NCBI GenBank assembly: GCA_001873585.1
Contig: MNZL01000079.1
Location: 1-12,529, forward strand
From: Rhodobacterales bacterium CG2_30_65_12
GTDB lineage: Bacteria; Pseudomonadota; Alphaproteobacteria; Rhodobacterales; Rhodobacteraceae
Direction: 5' to 3'
DNA length: 12,529 bases
Position 1 is the first letter of the stretch, and each line of letters opens with the position of its first letter. The position numbers were made by a program, and so were the translations under genes. Below, piece by piece: positions 7,380-12,529 of this stretch. The notes under the pieces were generated by a model. The model was not told where the DNA came from and ran no database searches. It was given only the letters and a program-made list of their open reading frames with translations.

Positions 7380-8077
7380 CCTTTGTGCCAGGCCTCGGCA
7401 CGGTCGCGCGCGGCATAGGCGCGCAGCGCTTCGATGTCGTCGATCTCGGCCGCATCCTGGCTCACCCGCACGCCCTGCTGCTTGAGCTTGGCAAAGGCGC
7501 GGCTCAAGCTTTCGGGCTTCATGCCCAGCCGCCCGGCGATCAGCGCCTTGTCGAACGGCAGGGTAACTGAACAGGCGCCAAGCTCGGTTTTCGACAGATC
7601 GAGCAAAAACTCGGCCACCCGCTGCGGCCCGGTCTGGGCCTTGAGCTGCTCGATCTGCGCCACGAGGTTGTGCAAGTGCGCGTAGGTGGCGGTGAGCATC
7701 GCAATGGCCGCCCCGGGGTTCTCGACGAGCAGGTCGAGAAACACCTGCGCGTTGATCCGCATGAGGTCACAATCGGTGACCGCCTCGGCAAACACCGGGT
7801 AGCGGCCGCCGCGCAGGGCGATGGCCTCGCCGATGCTGTGACCCTTGGTAAACACGCCAACGATGGCCTCGGTGCCGGCGGGCGTGATGCGGTAGAGCTT
7901 CACCCAGCCGTCGAGCACGATATAGATTGCCTCGGCGGCCTCGTCCTGCGCGAAAATCGTCGTACCATGCGCCACATGCGTGGTGGTCGCGCGCGCCAGC
8001 ATCGCCTCGGCAAAAGGCTCGGGGGCACTTGCCAGCAACAGCGAGTTGCGCGCGGTGGCGGTGTATTGCGCTTTCAT
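7376..8077 (-). CDS. Crp/Fnr-family regulator, Dnr/Nnr type
   Basis: Transcription factor of the Crp/Fnr superfamily, probably the NO-responsive activator of nir and nor genes. The product is 233 aa. It has an N-terminal cyclic-nucleotide-binding-like beta-roll (about 20-115), a dimerisation helix (about 118-147) and a C-terminal winged helix. The recognition helix contains ESLSR (Glu189, Ser192, Arg193), the E-x-x-S-R pattern that reads TTGA half-sites. Only Cys103 and Cys169 are present, so the FNR 4Fe-4S ligands are missing. That places it with Dnr/Nnr/NnrR proteins rather than oxygen-sensing FnrL. ATG 8077 gives the family's usual length; the frame stays open to 8221, but the extra 48 residues are not family-like. 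The SD is weak. Which subfamily name applies would need a phylogeny. Confidence 0.88.
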   Translation of the reverse strand: MKAQYTATARNSLLLASAPEPFAEAMLARATTTHVAHGTTIFAQDEAAEAIYIVLDGWVKLYRITPAGTEAIVGVFTKGHSIGEAIALRGGRYPVFAEAVTDCDLMRINAQVFLDLLVENPGAAIAMLTATYAHLHNLVAQIEQLKAQTGPQRVAEFLLDLSKTELGACSVTLPFDKALIAGRLGMKPESLSRAFAKLKQQGVRVSQDAAEIDDIEALRAYAARDRAEAWHKG

Positions 8078-8343
8078 GTCTGTCTTAGGCTGGCCGGTCG
8101 CGGCGTCACCTCGCGGCGGCCCAGCTCTTTTCCCTTGTCGTCCCTCAAACCAGCATAGCAGCCGTGTGGCGGGAAGGTAACTGTGATGATCGGGCTGCGG
8201 GATTAAACCGCACCGTTGCACAAGATCGCCATCGGCGCGCCACCTGGCGCCGCCCCCGGGCGTGACATTGCAGGGTGTTAGCGGCTAAAACAGACGCATG
8301 GTATTTGTCTGACATCCGCAATTCTGTTCGCCAGGAAAATCGC
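8078..8343. other. Divergent intergenic region between the regulator and murQ
   Basis: The 266-base gap should hold both promoters. Seen in it are a weak FNR-like site (8135-8148), a small inverted repeat (8278-8288), and a poor -35/-10 pair for murQ (GTGACA at 8262-8267 and TAAAAC at 8286-8291). AGGA at 8333-8336 serves as the murQ SD. No convincing gene lies here. Confidence 0.5.
8135..8148 (-). promoter_or_regulatory. Weak FNR/NNR-like box before the regulator gene
   Basis: On the minus strand this reads TTGAG-N4-GACAA, so only one half-site keeps TTGA. Its centre is about 64 bp upstream of the regulator ATG, nearly the same distance as in nirS and norC. This could mean autoregulation or control by an FnrL-type protein. 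The match is imperfect and no -10 element is seen. Confidence 0.35.
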
Positions 8344-9237
8344 ATGACGCTGCCGACAACTGAAATGCCGCATCCGCAGTCTTCGGGGCTCGACCTCAAG
8401 CAAGGCGAGGAGATTCTTGCGATTCTCTGGCGCGGGCAGGCCGAGGCTATCGAGGCGGTGGCGACGGCGCTCCCGGCGCTGGCGCGCGGTGGCGAGGCGA
8501 TGGCCGGGGCGATCCGCGCCGGCGGCAATATCGTCTATGCCGCGGCTGGCAGCTCGGGCATGATGGCGCTGGCGGACGGGCTGGAAATTCCACCCACCTT
8601 TGGCGTGTCCAGCAGCCGGATCAAGGTGTTGCGCGCCGGTGGCTTCGAGCGGATCACGATCCCCAAGGAGGGTGCCGAGGACGATATTGAAGCGGCGCGG
8701 CGCGATGCCGGGGTGATCGGCCCCAACGATTGCGTGATCTGCCTCGCCGCAAGCGGCAACACGCCCTACCCGGTGGAGATCATGGCGATTGCCAAAGCGC
8801 GCGGCGCGGTCACGGTGGGGCTGGCCAACAATCCCGGCACGCGGCTGTTGGAGGGCGCCGACATTGCGGTGCTGCTGCCGACACCGCCCGAAGTGATCGC
8901 TGGCTCGACCCGGCTCGGCGCCGGCACCGCGCAGAAGATCGCGCTCAACCTGATGTCGACCCTGATGGGCATCCGGCTTGGCCATGTGCTCGACGGGTTG
9001 ATGGTCAACGTCGTCGCCAGCAACGCCAAGCTCAAGTGGCGGGCCGAGCACATCGTGATGACTGTTACCGGCTGCAACCGAACGATGGCCGCCGACAGCC
9101 TCGCGCGCTCTGGCGGCCGTGTAAAGGAAGCTGCGCTGATCGCCCGCGGGGCGGCAGAGCTCGCGGCGGCGACGGCGCTGTTGCGGGCCGCAGATCAAAG
9201 CCTGCGCAAGGCACTGGCGGCTCTGCCGGCGGGCTGA
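8344..9237 (+). CDS. murQ: N-acetylmuramic acid 6-phosphate etherase MurQ
   Basis: Cytoplasmic SIS-domain lyase that cleaves the D-lactyl ether of MurNAc-6-phosphate to give GlcNAc-6-phosphate and D-lactate in cell-wall amino-sugar recycling or catabolism. The product is 297 aa, the usual length. Family marks are AAAGSSGMMAL near 66-76, the sugar-phosphate loop AASGNTPYP at 135-143, and GSTRLGAGTAQKIALN at 187-202. The two catalytic glutamates appear as Glu81 in LEIPPTFG and Glu112 in EGAEDD, 31 apart as in the E. coli enzyme (Glu83/Glu114). ATG 8344 has AGGA 7 nt upstream; the longer frame from 8275 lacks an SD. It stands alone, with no transporter, AnmK-type kinase or MurR-type regulator beside it, and has no evident link to denitrification. 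Confidence 0.92.
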   Translation: MTLPTTEMPHPQSSGLDLKQGEEILAILWRGQAEAIEAVATALPALARGGEAMAGAIRAGGNIVYAAAGSSGMMALADGLEIPPTFGVSSSRIKVLRAGGFERITIPKEGAEDDIEAARRDAGVIGPNDCVICLAASGNTPYPVEIMAIAKARGAVTVGLANNPGTRLLEGADIAVLLPTPPEVIAGSTRLGAGTAQKIALNLMSTLMGIRLGHVLDGLMVNVVASNAKLKWRAEHIVMTVTGCNRTMAADSLARSGGRVKEAALIARGAAELAAATALLRAADQSLRKALAALPAG

Positions 9238-9262
9238 GTGCGGCCTCTCAGAAGTGCTAGCT

Positions 9263-9312
9263 GGGCAGGCCCCGAACGCGGCTCGGTGACAGCCAACGTC
9301 GCGTTCCTGCCC
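9263..9312 (+). repeat. Bulged stem-loop downstream of murQ
   Basis: GGGCAGG (9263-9269) pairs with CCTGCCC (9306-9312). AACGCG (9275-9280) pairs with CGCGTT (9300-9305). This gives 13 paired bases interrupted by a 5-nt one-sided bulge (CCCCG). It begins about 25 nt after the murQ stop with no following T-run, so it could protect the mRNA 3' end or be a structured leader element rather than a standard terminator. Confidence 0.5.
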
Positions 9313-9383
9313 GACTCAACGCGCGCCGCGCAGCCTGCGCCAGCTTGCCACCGGACCCCGCGCTGTGCATCGGCCGGACGGTC

Positions 9384-9406
9384 TTTTTTTTGAACAGTAA
9401 AAAAAA
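9384..9406. repeat. Perfect T8/A8 inverted repeat
   Basis: Eight T (9384-9391), a 7-nt centre (GAACAGT) and eight A (9399-9406) form a perfect 8-bp A/T stem. Each strand presents a T8 run, and an imperfect GC stem (CCGG 9351-9354 with CCGG 9374-9377, plus CCG/CGG inside) lies 6 nt before the plus-strand run. It could be the U-tract of a murQ terminator or an A-tract/UP-like element for the downstream promoter. Confidence 0.5.
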
Positions 9407-9437
9407 TCACGATTTAGCCCGAATTCGACTGCAAAGT

Positions 9438-9451
9438 TTGTTCGAGGTCAA
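9438..9451 (+). promoter_or_regulatory. Weak FNR-like box before the mrp operon
   Basis: TTGTT-N4-GTCAA fits the 5-4-5 layout, with one intact TTGA-type half-site (GTCAA read in reverse) and one degenerate half. It lies 196 bp before the mrpE start, so it could act only if the transcription start is well upstream. Chance occurrence is quite possible. Confidence 0.25.
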
Positions 9452-9646
9452 ATCGCTGTTCGTGAATATGTGTTTTATCCCGCGTAAAGAAAACGCGAGA
9501 CGGAGCGCCCGATATGGGCCCAAATCCCCAAGATCAAGAAGAAAAAGCCAGCACCCTTGCCGGTTTTCCGCTTTGCCCCGCTGCCTCGAATCGGGCTGGG
9601 GCGGGGCGGCGCGCTGAAATCCGAACTATTGCGGGAGAAACGTGAG

Positions 9647-10144
9647 ATGCCACGCACCATGGAACCGCTGAAACTGTTTGGCATGCTGCTTGTCTTCTGG
9701 GTTTTTCTCAACGGCTCGATTGCCCTGTCGACGCTGGCGGTTGGGGTGATCGTTGCGGCGGCGATCGTGCTGTTCTTCCCCGGCACGCTTTCGTTTCTCT
9801 CTGGCCACCGGCTCACCGCCGACGCGTTGATCGCCACCGTGCTCTATGTGGGCTATTTCCTCAAGGAGCTGGTGAAGGCCAACCTGCAACTGGCCCGGAT
9901 CGTGCTGAGCCCGTCGCTGCCGATCAATCCCGCGATCGTGAGGGTGCGCACCAAGCTCACCAATCCTGTCGGTCGGCTGCTGCTTGCCAACTCGATCACG
10001 CTCACGCCGGGCACGCTCAGCGTCGAGATCAAGGGCGATAGTCTCTACATCCACTGGGTCGATGCCAAGACGACCGATACCGAAGCGGCGACGCAGGAAA
10101 TCGTGGCAGGCTTCGAAAAATACCTGGAGGTGATGTATGGCTGA
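9647..10144 (+). CDS. mrpE: Mrp-type Na+/H+ antiporter subunit MrpE
   Basis: Small membrane subunit of the multisubunit Mrp cation/proton antiporter, equivalent to MbhA in archaeal hydrogenase clusters. The product is 165 aa, the family's usual size. Two or three helices lie in the first 80 residues, followed by a cytoplasmic domain with the family signature ANSITLTPGTLSVEI at 114-128. ATG 9647 has GGGAG 9 nt upstream; an in-frame ATG at 9659 is possible. The frame extends upstream to 9557, but that part is not family-like. It is first in a chain of overlapping genes and its stop overlaps the mrpF start by 8 nt. Confidence 0.92.
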   Translation: MPRTMEPLKLFGMLLVFWVFLNGSIALSTLAVGVIVAAAIVLFFPGTLSFLSGHRLTADALIATVLYVGYFLKELVKANLQLARIVLSPSLPINPAIVRVRTKLTNPVGRLLLANSITLTPGTLSVEIKGDSLYIHWVDAKTTDTEAATQEIVAGFEKYLEVMYG

Positions 10145-10400
10145 GACCATCCTGATGGCCGCCGCCGCGCTGATCGCGCTGGCGTTTTTGCTCGCGATCG
10201 GGCGCTTCTTTCGCGGCCCGCATGCGGTTGACCGCGTGGTCGGCTTCGACGTGCTGACCATCATTTCCATCGCCGGGATCGTGCTGGCCGCCGTGATCGC
10301 GGGGCGGGGCATCTACCTCGACGTGGCGCTTGTCTACGCGCTGTTGTCGTTTCTCGGCGTGATCGTCGCCGCGCGCTACCTTGAAGGGGGCGAAGAATGA
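10137..10400 (+). CDS. mrpF: Mrp-type antiporter subunit MrpF
   Basis: An 87-aa membrane protein with three helices. It has the MrpF/PhaF signature RGPHAVDRVVGFDVL at 26-40, including the conserved aspartates Asp32 and Asp38 that in studied Mrp systems lie near the ion path. The SD TGGAGGTG lies inside the end of mrpE, and the start overlaps mrpE by 8 nt. Its stop overlaps the mrpG start as ATGA. It corresponds to MbhB in the archaeal module. Confidence 0.93.
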   Translation: MAETILMAAAALIALAFLLAIGRFFRGPHAVDRVVGFDVLTIISIAGIVLAAVIAGRGIYLDVALVYALLSFLGVIVAARYLEGGEE

Positions 10401-10735
10401 CCGGACCTCTTGCCCTCATCGGCGCGCTGATCGTGCTTGCCGGCGCGCTGTTTCTGTTCCTCGGCGGGCTCGGCCTGTGGCGCATGCCCGACACTTACAA
10501 CCGCATCCAGGCCGGCACCAAGGCGACCACGCTTGGCTCGCTCCTGGTGCTGCTCGGCGTGGGTGTGCTGGTGCCGGGCTGGGCGATCAAGCTCTTGCTT
10601 GTGATGCTCTTTCTTCTCTTCACCAACCCGCTTTCGAGCCAAGTGCTCGCGCGCGCGGCGCATCGCTCCGGTATCGCGCCGACGCCCGCAACCCGTGCCG
10701 ACGCGCTTGCCGACGATCACGGAGACCTGACATGA
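10397..10735 (+). CDS. mrpG: Mrp-type antiporter subunit MrpG
   Basis: A 112-aa membrane subunit with three helices and the MrpG/PhaG signature GLWRMPDTYNRIQAGTKATT at 26-45. The C-terminal tail of about 30 residues is hydrophilic and poorly conserved in the family. It overlaps mrpF and the following mbhD-like gene by 4 nt each (ATGA), so the genes are translationally coupled. Equivalent to MbhC. Confidence 0.93.
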   Translation: MTGPLALIGALIVLAGALFLFLGGLGLWRMPDTYNRIQAGTKATTLGSLLVLLGVGVLVPGWAIKLLLVMLFLLFTNPLSSQVLARAAHRSGIAPTPATRADALADDHGDLT

Positions 10736-10992
10736 CCGCGCTCGCCATCCTCGCCGCCGCCGGCTTCGGCCTCGCCATTCTCGGTGCCGCCTTCGTTGCG
10801 CTGCGCACCCGCTCCACGCCGGTGGCAGTGCTCGCCGCCGGGCTCGTGAGCCTGTTTGCCTCGGTGGTGTTCCTGATCCTCGCCGCGCCCGACGTGGCGA
10901 TGACCGAGGCCGCAATCGGATCTGGCCTCACCACCTTCCTGTTCTTCTATGTGCTTGGACGCATTCGCCGGGAGAGCGCCAATGACCAGTAA
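10732..10992 (+). CDS. MbhD-like (DUF4040) antiporter subunit, equal to part of the MrpA C-terminus
   Basis: An 86-aa protein with three helices and the motif APDVAMTEAAIGSGLTTFLF at 52-71 (Asp54, Glu59). This motif marks the DUF4040/MbhD family, which in seven-gene Mrp systems is the first half of the MrpA C-terminal extension. Here it is a separate gene, as in archaeal Mbh/Mrp clusters. It starts on ATGA with the mrpG stop and overlaps the next gene by 11 nt. It may be annotated simply as hydrogen gas-evolving membrane-bound hydrogenase subunit or MrpA-like, but nothing here indicates a hydrogenase. Confidence 0.85.
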   Translation: MTALAILAAAGFGLAILGAAFVALRTRSTPVAVLAAGLVSLFASVVFLILAAPDVAMTEAAIGSGLTTFLFFYVLGRIRRESANDQ

Positions 10993-11698
10993 GCTCACCG
11001 TTCGCAGTTTTTTCGTCATGGCGCTGCTCGGCCTGCTCGGGCTGGCGTTCTGGGCCCTTGCCGCCAACTACACGCCCGACGCCGAGCTCAACCGAACCGC
11101 CGCCTATTACGCCGCCAACACGGCCGAGGAGACCGGGGCGCAGAACATCGTCAGCGCGATCATCGTTACCTATCGCGGCCTTGATACGCTGGGTGAGGTG
11201 ACAGTGCTGTTTCTCACCGCCGCCATCGTCGCGCTGGTGCTGAGCCAGTCAAAAGCGCCGCGCGGCGGCTCCGGCTCTGGCTTTCTGCCTTCGGGCGAAT
11301 TGCTCACCACCGGCACGCAGATGCTGGTGCCGATCATCATGCTGTTTGGTGCTTATGTGTTCGTCAACGGCCACCTCACTCCCGGCGGCGGCTTCCAGGG
11401 CGGGGCGATCCTTGCCAGCGGGATCCTGCTGCTGCTTCTCGCCGAGCCTTCGCGCCGCTTCGGCCATGCGCTGATTGGCCGGATCGAAAGCCTTTCGGGC
11501 GTTGTCTATGTGGCGCTCGGGATTGCCGGGATCGTCTTTGCCGGCGGATTTCTCGACAACCGTATTCTCGGCCTCGGCAGCTTCGGCTCGATCCTTTCAG
11601 CCGGCGCGATCCCGCTGATCTACATCCTGATCGGGCTCAAGGTGGGGGCCGAGTTCAGCTCGATCCTCGAAAGCCTCGAAGAGACGGAGGACGCCTGA
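10982..11698 (+). CDS. mrpB: MrpB subunit with fused MbhE-like N-terminal domain
   Basis: A 238-aa membrane protein made of two parts. Residues 1-90 match the last segment of MrpA/MbhE, with two helices around the motif NIVSAIIVTYRGLDTLGE (55-72, including the conserved Glu72). After a short Gly/Ser/Pro linker (92-103), residues 104-230 are an MrpB/MnhB domain with the signature GHLTPGGGFQGG at 130-141 and four helices. Typical free-standing MrpB is about 140 aa, so the extra length is explained by the fusion. GGGAG at about 10970-10974 is the SD for ATG 10982. The frame is open from 10949, but that start would overlap the previous gene more. Its stop shares one base with the mrpC start. Confidence 0.88.
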   Translation: MTSKLTVRSFFVMALLGLLGLAFWALAANYTPDAELNRTAAYYAANTAEETGAQNIVSAIIVTYRGLDTLGEVTVLFLTAAIVALVLSQSKAPRGGSGSGFLPSGELLTTGTQMLVPIIMLFGAYVFVNGHLTPGGGFQGGAILASGILLLLLAEPSRRFGHALIGRIESLSGVVYVALGIAGIVFAGGFLDNRILGLGSFGSILSAGAIPLIYILIGLKVGAEFSSILESLEETEDA

Positions 11699-12057
11699 TG
11701 CTCAGCCAAATTGCCCTCGCCACCGGCTTCGTGCTCATCCTCATGGGGCTTTACGGCGCGCTTACGCACCATAACATCCTGCGCATGATCGTCGGCTTCA
11801 CGCTGGCCGATACCGGGGTGAACCTCGTGCTCGTCGCGGTTGGCTACATGCCCGGGCGCACCGCACCGATCATGGACAGCGCCGTGCCGGTGGCCGATGC
11901 CTCGGCGCGGATCATCGACCCGGTGCCGCAGGCGCTGGTGCTCACCGCCATCGTCATCGGCCTTGGCGTAACCGCGCTGATGCTGGCCTATGCCTACCGG
12001 CTGTTTCGCATGCGTCGCAGCCTCGACATCTCGAAATTCACGGAGCTGAAATGGTAA
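11698..12057 (+). CDS. mrpC: Mrp-type antiporter subunit MrpC
   Basis: A 119-aa, three-helix membrane subunit homologous to NuoK of complex I and to MbhG. The family motif DPVPQALVLTAIVIGLGVTA is at 74-93, and an early GLYGALTHHNILRMIVG segment spans 18-34. A GGAGG-type SD lies in the end of mrpB, and the ATG overlaps that gene's TGA (TGATG). The stop at 12055-12057 lies just inside the mrpD start. Confidence 0.94.
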   Translation: MLSQIALATGFVLILMGLYGALTHHNILRMIVGFTLADTGVNLVLVAVGYMPGRTAPIMDSAVPVADASARIIDPVPQALVLTAIVIGLGVTALMLAYAYRLFRMRRSLDISKFTELKW

Positions 12058-12529
12058 GCGCGATCTTCATCATCGCCGCCGGACTGGGCGCGGCTTTCCT
12101 CCTTGGCCTCCTCAGGGAAGACCAGAAAGGCGCAGCCTTTGGCCTGACCGTCGCGGCGCTCGCCTTGATGGCCTGGATTGCCTGGAGCTGGACCGTCGCG
12201 CTTTCGACCGGCGCGGCCCAGCCGGTGATGATCTTCACCGCCGGCACCCAGCCGCCGTTTGCGATCAACCTGCAAATGGGGCTCGCCGAAAGCTGGCTGC
12301 TGACCGTGATCAACCTTGTGGGCCTGATCTCGGCCTTCTACCTGCGCCCCGCGCTCGCCCGGCTTGGCCGGCGCGCCATGGCGGTGCTGCTGGTGATGAT
12401 CATGGCGCTCTCGGGCCTCGTGCTCACCCGCGACATCTTCAACCTGTTCGTGTTCTTCGAGCTGATCGTGATCGCCACCGGTGGGCTGGTGCTCTTGTCG
12501 GATGACGAGCGCGCAGTGGGTGCGGGGTT
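12051..12529 (+). CDS. mrpD: Mrp-type antiporter subunit MrpD, N-terminal part
   Basis: Start of an NuoL/M/N-family antiporter-like subunit; the right window edge cuts it after about 159 residues of an expected 480-500. Four or more helices are visible. The motif RDIFNLFVFFEL at 127-138 puts a glutamate at residue 137, the position of the essential Glu137 in Bacillus MrpD. ATG 12051 overlaps the mrpC stop by 7 nt, and a GGAG (12042-12045) in the end of mrpC serves as SD. In the Mbh order this corresponds to MbhH. Whether a MrpA-like or a second MrpD-like gene follows cannot be seen. Confidence 0.92.
   Translation, partial: MVSAIFIIAAGLGAAFLLGLLREDQKGAAFGLTVAALALMAWIAWSWTVALSTGAAQPVMIFTAGTQPPFAINLQMGLAESWLLTVINLVGLISAFYLRPALARLGRRAMAVLLVMIMALSGLVLTRDIFNLFVFFELIVIATGGLVLLSDDERAVGAG

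Larger units (their letters stand above)
9238..9646. other. 409-base intergenic region between murQ and the mrp operon
   Basis: No credible gene is seen. The first part is GC-rich and holds a bulged stem-loop (9263-9312). The middle (about 9384-9500) is clearly richer in A and T than the rest of the window and holds a T8/A8 inverted repeat, a weak FNR-like box and a small 5-bp hairpin (9481-9497). The antiporter promoter is probably here, but no -35/-10 pair is convincing. GGGAG at 9633-9637 is the mrpE SD. Confidence 0.6.

Noticed and set aside
8078..8221. 48-residue N-terminal extension of the Crp/Fnr-type regulator
   Set aside because: The frame is open, but the extension is rich in Pro, Arg and Gly, unlike the family. 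It would cover the likely promoter, and the 233-aa form has the normal length.
9481..9497. CGCGT-N7-ACGCG hairpin before mrpE as a terminator or riboswitch
   Set aside because: The stem is only 5 bp with an A-rich loop and no T-run. No larger conserved fold is visible around it.
9475..9837. 120-codon minus-strand frame across the mrpE start
   Set aside because: It overlaps mrpE antisense, has Ser/Arg-rich composition with no motif, and would leave no room for the mrp leader.
1..12529. CRISPR arrays, tRNA/rRNA genes, insertion sequences or phage genes
   Set aside because: No regularly spaced repeats, cloverleaf-like segments, transposase motifs or terminal repeats were seen on either strand.

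Overview
The window is GC-rich, tightly packed bacterial chromosome. Its protein sequences and gene order point to an alphaproteobacterium, most likely a denitrifying member of the Rhodobacterales (Paracoccus/Rhodobacter/Roseobacter relatives). The NirS and NorB sequences align residue by residue with the Paracoccus proteins as I remember them. This placement is inference; no 16S or other marker gene is present.

Region 1 (about 1-8150) is a nitrite-to-nitrous-oxide module. nirS (cytochrome cd1 nitrite reductase) runs leftward and ends at a strong intrinsic terminator. Divergent from it is a complete, translationally coupled nitric oxide reductase operon, norC-norB-norQ-norD-norE-norF. The 182-base divergent promoter holds two near-identical FNR/NNR-type boxes, one suitably placed for nirS and one for norC. 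A Crp/Fnr-family regulator of the Dnr/Nnr type lies convergent to norF, with the two stop codons sharing a CTAG. It lacks the FNR iron-sulphur cysteines but keeps the E-x-x-S-R recognition helix, so it is the obvious candidate to bind those boxes in response to nitric oxide. NirS makes periplasmic NO, NorCB removes it in the membrane, NorQ/NorD are the AAA+/VWA maturation pair, and NorE/NorF are accessory membrane proteins.

Region 2 (about 8080-9650) holds a lone murQ (N-acetylmuramic acid 6-phosphate etherase, cell-wall amino-sugar recycling) between two regulatory gaps. The 409-base gap after murQ contains a bulged stem-loop, a perfect T8/A8 inverted repeat and a weak FNR-like box.

Region 3 (about 9650 to the right edge) is the start of a multisubunit Mrp-type cation/proton antiporter operon in the order mrpE-mrpF-mrpG-mbhD-like-mrpB(with an MbhE-like N-terminus)-mrpC-mrpD, with mrpD cut by the window end. 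This is the order of the archaeal Mbh/Mrp module rather than the usual mrpABCDEFG order. The C-terminal part of MrpA is split between a small separate gene and a fusion to MrpB.

I found no CRISPR array, insertion sequence, prophage, tRNA or rRNA. The core of the window is a recognisable denitrification locus. The least ordinary features are the shortened N-terminus of NirS without the usual haem d1 tyrosine, the duplicated box in the nirS-norC promoter, and the Mbh-like antiporter architecture.
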